Source: Hyphomonadaceae bacterium (GTDB lineage: Bacteria > Pseudomonadota > Alphaproteobacteria > Caulobacterales > Aquidulcibacteraceae). From it: a DNA stretch of 64,000 nucleotides. The notes below the pieces were generated by a model that worked only from the letters and a program-made list of their open reading frames with translations, was not told where the DNA came from and searched no databases. This document shows, piece after piece, positions 1 to 7,664 of the stretch (positions are counted from its first letter, which is position 1; the number at the start of each line of letters is the position of its first letter). The position numbers and the translations under genes are program-made. The stretch covers positions 1 to 64,000 of the forward strand of contig JAHDXR010000007.1 in the NCBI GenBank assembly GCA_023384105.1, read 5' to 3'.

Positions 1-1
1 A

Positions 2-367
2 TTCGAGTCCCGTGGGAATCCCTCCGATTCAATCAGATCGGATTTTGCTCTAGCTCCGGATTCCGGAGAGGACTGGATCGGCGTCGGCGGCGGCGGCGCG
101 ACGCCGGGCGAGCACGATTTCTGCTCGCGCGAAGGCGCGCTCGCGCTCAAAGCCAAGATCGAGGCGTACTGGCGCGAGCGCGGCCAGCACGTTATGGTTG
201 CGCTGCACAATGTCGGCTTCCACCCGGCGATCCGCGCCGCGCGGTACGACGTACGCAGCGACATGGTCAACGGCATGCCGCGCACCGCGACGGTCAAGCC
301 CGCGCCGAAGCAGGAAGCGCAGGCCGAGGCGTTCGTCATCGAAGACGACGATCTGAGCTTCGACTGA
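2..367 (+). CDS. Hypothetical protein, C-terminal part (N-terminus outside window or start not visible)
   Basis: The reading frame is open from the first bases of the window to a TGA at 365-367 and contains no ATG, GTG or TTG before the conserved-looking part, so the gene probably starts upstream. The visible 121 residues have a Gly-rich stretch (DWIGVGGGG, about residues 24-32), a charged helix (ALKAKIEAYWRERGQ), a compact segment FHPAIRAARYDVRSDMVNG and a very acidic tail ending IEDDDLSFD. I do not recognise the family and assign no function. The acidic tail and the following terminator support a real 3' end. It converges on the thioesterase gene at 449. Confidence 0.6.
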   Translation, partial: FESRGNPSDSIRSDFALAPDSGEDWIGVGGGGATPGEHDFCSREGALALKAKIEAYWRERGQHVMVALHNVGFHPAIRAARYDVRSDMVNGMPRTATVKPAPKQEAQAEAFVIEDDDLSFD

Positions 368-404
368 GAGTTCTATAGGTTCGGCCCTTGGGCGGCATCG
401 AACG

Positions 405-437
405 AAGGGCGCGGCTGCGACGGCTGCGCCCTTTTGC
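405..437 (+). terminator. Rho-independent terminator after the first gene
   Basis: AAGGGCGC (405-412) pairs perfectly with GCGCCCTT (426-433), with a further GC-rich loop, followed by TTTTGCTTT. It lies 38 bp past the stop of the first gene. It stands between convergent genes and may act weakly on the other strand too. Confidence 0.7.
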
Positions 438-448
438 TTTCGCTCGGT

Positions 449-919
449 TCAATCCCTGGCGACGTATGCCTTCTCGCCCGGCCGCGGCTCGCGCCGCTGG
501 ATCGCCTTGAACATGCCCGAGCCGGTGAGCAGCGTGCGATCGCCTGCCCAGATGCGGCCGCGCACGATATAGAGGCCGTCTTCGCGCGAGAGCACCTCGC
601 TGCCGCCCTCGACCCAGTCGCCGATGTGGGCGCTGGCGAGGAAGTCCGTCGTGAGCCGCACCGTCACCCAGTACGACGAGGTCTCCACCGAGACGATGTG
701 GCCCCAGGCCATGTCGGCGAAGCTCATCAGCATGCCGCCGTGCGCGTTCTGCATGCCGTTGGTGTGGTGCTCCTCGACGCGGAAGCCCATCGTGTAGCTG
801 TCGCCGGCGGCGCGGCGATAGAGCGGACCGATCTGGCGTCCGAAACCGCGCCGCCAATCGAGCGCGACATAGCCTTCGGGGATTTCGAACGCCGCCGGCG
901 CGGCTACATCGTCTGACAT
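449..919 (-). CDS. PaaI-family hotdog thioesterase
   Basis: Likely acyl-CoA or other thioester hydrolase of the single-hotdog PaaI/YbgC-like group, cytoplasmic. The start is taken at the ATG at 919 (MSDDVAAP), giving 156 residues; a TTG at 955 would extend it by 12 unconserved residues. The signature [20 protein letters not shown] lies at about residues 51-70: the HGG turn followed by the long hotdog helix with its acidic residue. The length fits the family. It is the last gene before the polysaccharide locus and shows no functional link to it. The substrate cannot be read from the sequence. Confidence 0.85.
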   Translation of the reverse strand: MSDDVAAPAAFEIPEGYVALDWRRGFGRQIGPLYRRAAGDSYTMGFRVEEHHTNGMQNAHGGMLMSFADMAWGHIVSVETSSYWVTVRLTTDFLASAHIGDWVEGGSEVLSREDGLYIVRGRIWAGDRTLLTGSGMFKAIQRREPRPGEKAYVARD

Positions 920-993
920 GCGTGAAGCCAGTAAGGCAGACGTGCTGCAACGCAATAGGGAAGCGGCTTTTTGCGCGCTTCCCTAGCGTTGCG

Positions 994-1749
994 TCAGCAG
1001 GCGTCGTCCGTCTTGAGGACGGCGGGGATCGTCATCAGCAGGATCCAGAACTCGCCGAGCCACGACCAGTCTTCGAGATATTCGCGGTCGTAGCGGATGC
1101 GGCGGTCATAGCCCGTGCTCGAACGGCCGCTGACTTGCCAGAGGCCGGTGATGCCGGGGCGGACCAGCAGATAGTAGCGGCGCTCGCGGCCGTAGCGCTG
1201 CAATTCCGCGCGCGTGACCGGACGCGGGCCGACGATGCTCATGTCGCCGCGCAGCACGTTCCACAGTTGCGGCAGCTCATCGAGGCTGGTCTTGCGCAGG
1301 AAGGACCCGATCTTGGTGATGCGCGGATCGTTGCGCAGCTTCTGGCCGTCCTGCCACTCGGCGGCGGCGTGCGGATCCGTGAGCAGAATCTGCGCCAGGC
1401 GCTCTTCGCTGTCGGTCGCCATGGTGCGGAACTTGAGGCACTCGAAGCGGGCGCCTTGGCGGCCCACGCGCGTATGGCGGTAGAACACCGGCCCGCGGTC
1501 GTTCAGCTTGATCGCCAGCGCGATGGTGAGGAACGCCGGCAGCAGGAAGATGAGCGCAACGGAAGCGATGATGACGTCGAAAGCGCGCTTGGCGCGACCG
1601 TTCGCCGCTTTAACTTTGGCGATCAGACGCCGATCAGTGATCCGGTGCGCCACGCGCGCTTCGGATGCTCGGTAGCGTTCGCCTGCGTTCTGCTGGCCAC
1701 GAAACGGAATCCTGATCGCGGATCCCGTCTCGATCATTTGGTTAGCCAT
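994..1749 (-). CDS. Undecaprenyl-phosphate sugar phosphotransferase (WcaJ/HfsE/ExoY type)
   Basis: Starts polymer synthesis by moving a sugar-1-phosphate from a nucleotide sugar to undecaprenyl phosphate at the inner membrane. The 251-residue protein is the short form: one re-entrant or membrane helix (about 57-80), then all the family blocks in order. These are GPVFYRHTRVGRQG, KFRTM (106-110) followed by the acidic DSEE (113-116) expected for the catalytic Asp-Glu dyad, DPRITKIG (141), SLDELPQLWNVL (155), GDMSIVGPRP (168) and PGITGLWQVSGR (198). The start is the ATG at 1749. It stands alone on the minus strand; a diverged paralogue lies at 6796. Confidence 0.93.
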   Translation of the reverse strand: MANQMIETGSAIRIPFRGQQNAGERYRASEARVAHRITDRRLIAKVKAANGRAKRAFDVIIASVALIFLLPAFLTIALAIKLNDRGPVFYRHTRVGRQGARFECLKFRTMATDSEERLAQILLTDPHAAAEWQDGQKLRNDPRITKIGSFLRKTSLDELPQLWNVLRGDMSIVGPRPVTRAELQRYGRERRYYLLVRPGITGLWQVSGRSSTGYDRRIRYDREYLEDWSWLGEFWILLMTIPAVLKTDDAC

Positions 1750-2416
1750 TAGACCAAGACCCCCGCCATTCCCTCACTAATGGCTGCAAGTTCTTTGCCA
1801 CGCTTTCTTGCTGCATTGCAACCAAAGTCGCTTTTCAGGTGAGGCGCTGTATTGGAAACTTGTTCGGAACTATCGCCTGTCTAGACTGGTTAAGACAGTC
1901 GGTGCGCCAATTTGGTGAGTCGTTTCGGAGTGTGACTTTTGGGGGCATTGCGCCGCCCACGTGTTGATCTGGAGCACCGGGAGCCGCCGTCCAGCCCCTC
2001 CGTGCGGGAGGGTCATGCTGGCCGCCGCGTCCCCCGTTGGATAGTTGTTTCCGGATTGGTCATTTACTGCTCTGTTTTTTGGGCGCTTATTTGGGCGGTG
2101 GGCTCGTTTGGCGTCGATCTGGTGCGCGCCGCCGCGGCTGGCGGGCGCTAAAATAGTTTCAAAAATTCGCACTCGTTAACCATGTCTTTGCTAGCCTCCG
2201 GTCCCTGACCCTCGGCGAGGCGTCTTTTCGCGCCTGCTTCGGGGCCCTTTTGCGCCGGGAGAGCCGCCAGATGAAAACCTCGCAGAAACGCGCGGGCGAG
2301 CCCGCCGAGACATTCTCGCCGCACGCGCAACCGTTTGCGGTCATGACGAATTCCGGCGAACGCTCCCGCAAAAGCCGCAGGTCGCGCTTGGCCCTCCAAG
2401 CGGCCTTGGCGCGTGC
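1750..2416. other. Long intergenic region between sugar transferase and outer-membrane barrel genes
   Basis: About 670 bp with no gene I can support firmly, other than the candidate small membrane ORF at 2002-2151. The stretch 1750-1950 is less GC-rich than its surroundings and must contain the promoter of the minus-strand sugar transferase. I recognised no riboswitch, operator or repeat. Confidence 0.5.
2002..2151 (+). CDS. Candidate small single-pass membrane protein
   Basis: A short frame beginning at a GTG (2002) encodes 49 residues. A strongly hydrophobic, Trp-rich helix (IVVSGLVIYCSVFWALIWAV, about residues 16-35) is followed by a short basic/Ala-rich tail ending AAAAGGR and a TAA. The frame is open further upstream (to about 1939) without a better start, and no clear ribosome binding site is visible. 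The hydrophobic helix with a basic flank is the only support. It could be a real small membrane protein of the polysaccharide locus or a chance ORF. Confidence 0.35.
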   Translation: MREGHAGRRVPRWIVVSGLVIYCSVFWALIWAVGSFGVDLVRAAAAGGR

Positions 2417-2422
2417 AGGGGG
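2417..2422 (+). promoter_or_regulatory. Shine-Dalgarno that favours a GTG start for the beta-barrel gene
   Basis: AGGGGG lies 4 nt before a GTG at 2427 and 7 nt before a second GTG at 2430. From 2430 the protein begins directly with a normal 25-residue signal peptide. The in-frame ATGs at 2271 and 2343 lack such a site and would put more than 30 extra residues before the signal peptide. Confidence 0.55.
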
Positions 2423-2429
2423 TTTTGTG

Positions 2430-3641
2430 GTGCGTTTCCACCGGGTGATTTCCGCGTTCGCCGCGTCCTTGATCGCGTTCGCGCCGGTGCATGCCTTGGC
2501 GCAGACGCCGGATGACAGTGTTTCGGTGCGGGATCGGGCGCGTCCCGAGTACGACCCGCTGGGCGCGCGCGTCGGCGCGTTCAACCTGAACGCGCGGCTC
2601 GACCTCTCGGCCGCCAGCACCGACAACCTCTATGCCGACGTCTCCAGCAACGAGGCCGACGACCTGATCTACACGGCAAGCCCCTGGGCGCGGCTGTCGT
2701 CGGGCTGGTCGCGGCACTATCTTTCGATCGAGGGCGGCGCTTCGTTCGACCGCCACGCGGACTATCCCAGCGAAGACGCCGACACCCATTTCTTCCGCGG
2801 CGTCGGCCGCCTGGACATTGGCCGTTCGACCAGCATTACCGGCGTGGCCGGCGTCGCGCACGAAGTCGAACGCCGCACCGACCCGGACGCGGTGACGACC
2901 CCGGGCCCGATCGAGTACGACCGCAACGAAGCGTCGGTTACGGTCACACACCGGCTCAACCGCTTCCGCCTTGTGGGCGAAGCGCTGCGGGCCGAGCACG
3001 ACTTCGACCTTCAGAACTTCCGCGACAACGAAGAACGGGTGCTGCGCGGCCGGGTCGAGGCCGAAGTGACGCCGCGGATCGGCGCCGTGTTTCAGGCCAG
3101 CTTTGACGAGCGCGATTATGACAACAGTCCGGCGCTGAGTTCGGAAGGCCAGACCTACCTCGCCGGCGTCTCGATCAATTTCACCGACCTGATGGAAGGC
3201 GAATTCACCGTCGGCCAGTTCGAGCGCGACTACGAGGGCGTCGCCTCCAGCGAGGGCCTTGCGGTGGCGGCCGAACTCGAATGGTACGTCACCCGCCTCA
3301 CCACGCTCACCTTCAACGCCCGCCGCAACGCCGAAGACGTGGTTGGCGCGACGCTTGAACCTTATGTCGAGACCGAAGTCGGTGCGCGCGTCGATCACGA
3401 ACTCCGGCGCAACCTGATCCTGTCGGGCGGCTTCCAGACCGGCCGGCGCGAATTCGAGGGCAGCGCCATCGACCGCGAGGACGAGTTCTTCTCGGCTCAA
3501 CTCGGGGCCGACTACCTGATGAACCGCCGTGTCGCGTTGCGAGCCCGATACCAGCACGACGAGGTAGATTCTTCGGGCGCCAATGCCTATCGCGACTTCG
3601 AAGTGAACACGGTTTCGGTGGGCCTCAGCCTGCGCCTCTAG
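2430..3641 (+). CDS. Outer-membrane beta-barrel protein of polysaccharide export (BBP2/VpsM-like)
   Basis: Probable outer-membrane pore or secretin-like partner for exopolysaccharide export. From the GTG at 2430 the protein (403 residues) begins with a signal peptide whose cleavage is expected after HALAQ. The mature chain alternates polar and hydrophobic residues in short strands, is rich in Arg/Asp/Glu turns, repeatedly ends strands with aromatic residues, and finishes with SVGLSLRL, a typical barrel C-terminus. This pattern matches the putative beta-barrel porin 2 group found in polysaccharide loci. The alternative ATG starts at 2271 or 2343 would add an N-terminal extension. The gene stands before the GrpE-like/Hsp70-like pair and close to the export genes. 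Confidence 0.75.
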   Translation: MRFHRVISAFAASLIAFAPVHALAQTPDDSVSVRDRARPEYDPLGARVGAFNLNARLDLSAASTDNLYADVSSNEADDLIYTASPWARLSSGWSRHYLSIEGGASFDRHADYPSEDADTHFFRGVGRLDIGRSTSITGVAGVAHEVERRTDPDAVTTPGPIEYDRNEASVTVTHRLNRFRLVGEALRAEHDFDLQNFRDNEERVLRGRVEAEVTPRIGAVFQASFDERDYDNSPALSSEGQTYLAGVSINFTDLMEGEFTVGQFERDYEGVASSEGLAVAAELEWYVTRLTTLTFNARRNAEDVVGATLEPYVETEVGARVDHELRRNLILSGGFQTGRREFEGSAIDREDEFFSAQLGADYLMNRRVALRARYQHDEVDSSGANAYRDFEVNTVSVGLSLRL

Positions 3642-3697
3642 GGCTTCGGCTGCGGAGGCGCTAAACTGGGTTCGGTTCAAGAGCTTGGAATTGCCCG

Positions 3698-4132
3698 ATG
3701 CGCGCGGCTGCCAAAGCCAAAGCGAAAAACCCGAAGGGGTCCCGGAAAAAGGGCGCCGCGCGGAAACGCGCGGCGCCCGCCGTTTCGCTGGCCGCTCCGC
3801 TGGCTGAGGCCGCCTGGGCGGAAGCCGACGCCGCGCTGGCGCAAGCTCTGGTTGAAGCCGACGAGGCGCGCTCCGCCAAGGACGAGGGCGCCCGCGCAGC
3901 GGCGCTCGACATGCTGCTGCTGTCGCTCGCCCGCGCCGCCCGCAGGCGCGGCATGACGCGCATCGGCGAGATCGGCGCGCGCGAGAGTTATGACGCCAAG
4001 CGCCACAATCTGATCGATTCCGGTGCGCGGGCGCCGAAGACGGTGCGCGTCGCCGCGCGCGGCGTCTCCCGCGCCGGGCAAGTGCTCGCCAAGCCGCGCG
4101 TCGTGCGCGCACGCAAGGCGCGGGTCGCATGA
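3698..4132 (+). CDS. Small GrpE-like protein, partner of the adjacent Hsp70-like protein
   Basis: The 144-residue protein has a very basic Lys/Arg/Ala N-terminus (about 1-27), an Ala-rich probable helix (about 30-85), and a C-terminal part. That part (RIGEIGARESYDAKRHNLIDS, then VRVAARGVSRAGQVLAKPRVVRA) follows the pattern of the GrpE head domain: G-E-x-Y/FDxxxH, then V-x-RGV..G.VLxxxxV. The stop overlaps the start of the downstream Hsp70-like gene by 4 bp (ATGA), so the two are translationally coupled. I infer a dedicated nucleotide-exchange-like factor. The long GrpE dimer helix is much shortened, so the assignment is from pattern and context only. Confidence 0.55.
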   Translation: MRAAAKAKAKNPKGSRKKGAARKRAAPAVSLAAPLAEAAWAEADAALAQALVEADEARSAKDEGARAAALDMLLLSLARAARRRGMTRIGEIGARESYDAKRHNLIDSGARAPKTVRVAARGVSRAGQVLAKPRVVRARKARVA

Positions 4133-5514
4133 CCGCCTGGACGCTCTGCATCGATTTCGGCACGGCTTACTCGAAAGCCGCCGCGGCGCCCGACGGCGCC
4201 TGGGCGCGGTTCGACCCCGCGGCCGTGCGTCCGCTGATGATCGGCGCGCACGAGCCGCACGGCAACGCGTTCCTGCTCGACAGCGCCATCTTCGTCGACG
4301 ACGCGCGCATTCTGTTCGGCCGCGCCGCGATCGCGCGCGCCGACGCTTTGGCCGGCCGCAAGCGCATGGCGTTGAAGTCGTTCAAGACGCTGCTCAGCGT
4401 CAGCGATCTCGACCGCGCGCTGAACACCAATGCACCGCTCTCGATCGATCCGCACCGGCTGTTCCAGATGCGCGATCTGATCGTGCTTTACTTGGCCTAT
4501 CTGCTGGAAGCGGTGGCGCGCGCTTCGGCGGCGGACCCGCTGCTGGCCGAGGCGAGCCGCGTCTCGCTTCGCTACGCCGCTCCGGCCTGGCGCAGCGGCG
4601 ACGGCGCCGGCATGCACCAGAGCATCGTGCGCTTGTTCGGCGAGGCGGAGGCGTTCCGCCAGGCCGCCGGCAAGAAGCTGACGGCGGCGGAGGGATTGGC
4701 GATCTCCGCGGTCAGGACGCTGTTGCCCAAGGTGATGGAAAGCGCGCGGCCGCTGGACATGGGGCTGATCTTCGAAGCCACCGCGGCGGCGGCGTATACG
4801 TCCGTGGGACTGGACGACGGCGGGTCGCACTTCATCGTCGTCGATATGGGGGCGGGCACCACCGACATCGCCGCGATCGCGCGCGTGGGCTCGCGCATGA
4901 TCGAGCTTCCGGACGCGCGCGTGACGCTGAAGCAGGCCGGCGACTTCATCGACCAGATCATCGCCAACCGGGTGCTCGACGGCGCCAAATGGGCCAGGTC
5001 CACAGAACAGAAGACCGAACTCTGGACTCTGCTCATGCGGCAGATGCGCGACATCAAGGAAAGCGTGTTCGAGGACGGCAAGGCGGTGCTGCGCCATCAG
5101 GGCCGCACGATCGCCATCTCGCTGCGCGACATCGAGAAGGACAAGGACTTCCGCGCTTTCTACAAAAGCCTCGTCGACGCCTATGTCCACGCGCTCACCG
5201 CCACGCGCGGCGATGCGGCGATGCGCGGCCAAAGGGAAGTGCAGGCCATCCCCGTCGGCGGCGGCGCGGCCGCGCCGTTCATTCGCGAGCTGATCAAGAA
5301 GAAGGCGGCCAAGCAGACGCCGCGCGTCGTTCCGCGGCCGGCGACGCCGGATTGGGCCCATGACCGCGCGTTCGAAGGCAATCTCGCGCCGGTGTTTCCG
5401 CAGCTAGCGATCTCGATCGGCGGAGCGCTGGCGCCCGACGCGATGCTGGCGGCGCGCGGCGGTTTCAGTCCGGCCGCAGCCGGCCAAACCGGTATTGGGG
5501 CGGAACGCGATTGA
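4129..5514 (+). CDS. Hsp70-family (DnaK-like) ATPase without a substrate-binding domain
   Basis: The 461-residue protein has the actin/Hsp70 nucleotide-binding fold. The phosphate-1 loop IDFGTAYSK is at residues 8-16, the phosphate-2 loop DMGAGTTD at about 238-245, and a late adenosine-type motif (IPVGGGAAAPFI) at about 373. At 461 residues it has little room after the ATPase domain for the beta-sandwich and lid of DnaK (about 640 residues), so it is a stand-alone or atypical Hsp70 ATPase. It is coupled to the GrpE-like gene. Its 3' end overlaps the convergent BY-kinase-like gene by 50 bp. The client is unknown; the location suggests envelope or polysaccharide machinery. Confidence 0.82.
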   Translation: MTAWTLCIDFGTAYSKAAAAPDGAWARFDPAAVRPLMIGAHEPHGNAFLLDSAIFVDDARILFGRAAIARADALAGRKRMALKSFKTLLSVSDLDRALNTNAPLSIDPHRLFQMRDLIVLYLAYLLEAVARASAADPLLAEASRVSLRYAAPAWRSGDGAGMHQSIVRLFGEAEAFRQAAGKKLTAAEGLAISAVRTLLPKVMESARPLDMGLIFEATAAAAYTSVGLDDGGSHFIVVDMGAGTTDIAAIARVGSRMIELPDARVTLKQAGDFIDQIIANRVLDGAKWARSTEQKTELWTLLMRQMRDIKESVFEDGKAVLRHQGRTIAISLRDIEKDKDFRAFYKSLVDAYVHALTATRGDAAMRGQREVQAIPVGGGAAAPFIRELIKKKAAKQTPRVVPRPATPDWAHDRAFEGNLAPVFPQLAISIGGALAPDAMLAARGGFSPAAAGQTGIGAERD

Positions 5515-6508
5515 CGTAGACGCCGGTGCTGGCGCGCGAGTGCTGCCGCTGCACCGCCCGGATCGTCGCGCGCACGGTGTTGAGCCGGGTGCGGTCCCAG
5601 GCCGCGACCACGACGCATTTGTCGGCCAGCGCCGCGATCATCGCGCCATCGGCGTTGGCGAGCGCGGGCGGGCAATCGAGCACGACCAGGTCGTAGGCGC
5701 GGGTCAGATCGTCGAGCAGCGCCTGGAAGCCGGGCGCTCCGACAAGCGAGCGCCAGGGGCTGCGCATCCGCGCCGCAGGCAGCACGTGGAGGCCGGTTTC
5801 CGGCTCTTCGACGACAAGGCTGCGCCAAAGGCGCGGCTCGGCGCAGGCTTCGAGCACGCCTTCGTCCGCCTCATAGCCCAGCGCCCGCGTCAGTGCGCGC
5901 TGGCGCAGGTCGCAATCGACCGCGATCACGCTCCGGCCCTGCTGGACAGCGCTCATGGCGGTGCAGAGGGCGGCGGTGGTGGCGCCGTCGCCCGGCAGCG
6001 GCGCGATGAAGGACACCAGCGCCTGTCCTTCGAGCCCGCCCTGCAGGTCGCGGAAGGCGGTAGCGAAGGAAGACGCGGGCTGGAACGCGACGCACCCCTG
6101 CGGCGTGCGCTTGTCCGGCGGCAGCTGGCGCAGCGTCTTGGCCGTGAGTTCGGGCGCGGCCCCCAGGATGGCGTAGCCGCGGTGCTTGCCGAAGCTCGAC
6201 AGCGACGTGATTGTGTTCCGCCTGAGTTCGAGCACAAACGCCGCCGCGAAACCGAAGCCGGCGGCGATCGGGGTCCAGAATATCGCCGACGACCTGAGCG
6301 GTACGCCGCCGCTCAGGTCGAATGCTGCGCCGCAGCCGAGAATGGCGGCGGCGGTGAGCAAGCCCGGCAGAAGCTGGCGTTTCAGCGCGCGGCCGAGGCG
6401 GCTCCACGCCAAGGATTGCGACTGGCGCTGCAGGCCGTTTCGGGACGCAGCTCCGCCGACCGGAACGGGACCGAATTCCGTCCGTTCGTCTGCCAGAGGT
6501 GACGTCAC
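5465..6508 (-). CDS. BY-kinase/CpsD-like P-loop protein with a broken Walker A (HfsB-like pseudokinase)
   Basis: This is a membrane protein of 347 residues: a cytoplasmic N-terminus, two hydrophobic helices (about 46-66 and 74-94), then a domain matching the C-terminal kinase of Wzc-type proteins. The Walker A' motif VIAVDCDLR (194-202) and Walker B VVLDCPP (275-281) are intact. The Walker A position reads LPGDGATT (171-178), with Ala where the phosphate-binding Lys should be; the paralogue at 9997 has PDEGKTT there. No tyrosine cluster ends the protein. I infer a non-catalytic partner of the autokinase. The start is GTG at 6508, with GGGAGAG about 8 nt upstream. Confidence 0.82.
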   Translation of the reverse strand: MTSPLADERTEFGPVPVGGAASRNGLQRQSQSLAWSRLGRALKRQLLPGLLTAAAILGCGAAFDLSGGVPLRSSAIFWTPIAAGFGFAAAFVLELRRNTITSLSSFGKHRGYAILGAAPELTAKTLRQLPPDKRTPQGCVAFQPASSFATAFRDLQGGLEGQALVSFIAPLPGDGATTAALCTAMSAVQQGRSVIAVDCDLRQRALTRALGYEADEGVLEACAEPRLWRSLVVEEPETGLHVLPAARMRSPWRSLVGAPGFQALLDDLTRAYDLVVLDCPPALANADGAMIAALADKCVVVAAWDRTRLNTVRATIRAVQRQHSRASTGVYVNRVPPQYRFGRLRPD

Positions 6509-6712
6509 GAGTTAGGCTCTCCCGGCGACGCGCAAATGGGGCCGACCGTGTGTGCTCTGGTGCGCGCGTCCATGCAATCCCCGGTTTGCAGCCCCAAACG
6601 CGTCGGGCCGTCCGACGTTTCCTTCGACGCCAGTTATCCACAAGGAGCGCGCGCAAGGCAGCCTGTTCTCTTGCCGCATGTGCTGCATGGCGCGGCGTTG
6701 GCCCTAGGTAAA

Positions 6713-6718
6713 TATAAT
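6713..6718 (+). promoter_or_regulatory. Candidate -10 element in the divergent region before the second sugar transferase
   Basis: TATAAT lies inside an AT-rich patch (about 6707-6720), 77 nt before the ATG at 6796, in the 287-bp region between two divergent genes. I see no convincing -35 hexamer at 17 bp spacing, so this is weak. I recognised nothing else in 6509-6795. Confidence 0.35.
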
Positions 6719-6795
6719 TGCCCGGCAGGCCCCGGAAACATTGCACTTTCGCGCCGGATTTCTAATCTCAGCTCTGTCAGGCTCAGGATCTGCCA

Positions 6796-7590
6796 ATGCT
6801 TATCCAGTTGCCTCGCGGGTCCTCAGACCAGCAAGGTTCGCAGAACGCGGAAACAAGCAACGCCTTTGAAGCAGCGCTGCGGCGCGATCTCGCGAGCGCT
6901 CCGGTCGTATCCTACGATCCTGTTCTCGGTGGCGTGATCAAGCGTGCGTTTGATCTCGTCCTGACGGTGATTTCGCTGCCGCTGTGGCTGCCTTTGATGT
7001 TGATTGCCGCGCTGGTCGCAAAGATTCGCCATCCCGCGCCGGTTTTTCAGACGCATGAGCGCGTCGGTTACGGCGGGCGCGCCTTCAAGTGTTTCTCGCT
7101 GCGCATCGACCCGCCGTCGGCGACGGTGGAGCGCCTTCGCATCGCCGGCCAGACCGAAGCGCCGGCCAACGATTGGAGCGAGATGACGTTCAAGGCGGAA
7201 AGCCCTCAGACGAAGTGGAGCCGCGCGTTCGGACGCTTGCCGCGTCTGTTCAATGTGCTCGCCGGCGACATGTCGCTGGTCGGCCCGTCGCCGCTGTCGC
7301 AGGAAGAACTTGCGCCGCTGAAGACGGCCAAGCGCTACTACCTCAGCACGCGTCCCGGCGTGGTCGGCGTCAGCGCCATCGCCGATGCGGACGAGGAAGA
7401 GGCGAGCCAGTACAAGATGTACGCGCTCTCCTGGTCGCTGGGGACCGACGCGCTTATCCTTTGGGATGCGCTGCGTTCGTTGCGCGATCGCGGCAAGTTG
7501 TGGAAGCCCAGCTTCAGGCTGGCCAAGGCCCGCGCCCGCGCCAGGGACAACGAAGGCGCGGAGGCGGCGCGCCGCCGCAGCGGCGCGTAA
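6796..7590 (+). CDS. Degenerate sugar-phosphate transferase homologue
   Basis: The 264-residue protein has the membrane helix (about 50-72), PVFQTHERVGYGGRAFKC, NVLAGDMSLVGPSP (153-166) and RPGVVGV (186-192) of the WcaJ/HfsE family, so the fold is clear. Several catalytic blocks are altered: KFRTM plus acidic dyad is replaced by KCFSLRIDPPS (98-108), SLDELPQL by FGRLPRLF, and GLWQVSGR by GVSAIADAD. The canonical enzyme is present at 994-1749. It is either an enzyme with changed chemistry or an inactive regulatory paralogue. The start is the ATG at 6796, after AGGATC. The C-terminus is very basic. Confidence 0.8.
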   Translation: MLIQLPRGSSDQQGSQNAETSNAFEAALRRDLASAPVVSYDPVLGGVIKRAFDLVLTVISLPLWLPLMLIAALVAKIRHPAPVFQTHERVGYGGRAFKCFSLRIDPPSATVERLRIAGQTEAPANDWSEMTFKAESPQTKWSRAFGRLPRLFNVLAGDMSLVGPSPLSQEELAPLKTAKRYYLSTRPGVVGVSAIADADEEEASQYKMYALSWSLGTDALILWDALRSLRDRGKLWKPSFRLAKARARARDNEGAEAARRRSGA

Positions 7591-7664
7591 AGCGCTGCAA
7601 TCGGCGTAATCTGTTGCATTAGCCGCAGACTCGGGGCCCTTGCAGAACCCCAGGATGTCCGCGC

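Noticed and set aside
1-30. tRNA-like 3' end (TTCGAGTCCC near the first bases)
   Set aside because: The T-loop-like bases fit, but the following stem and acceptor lengths are wrong, no CCA follows, and the 5' part is outside the window.
2148-4163. Long minus-strand ORF of 671 codons
   Set aside because: Arg/Ala-rich shadow of the beta-barrel and GrpE-like genes, without any recognisable domain; common in GC-rich DNA.
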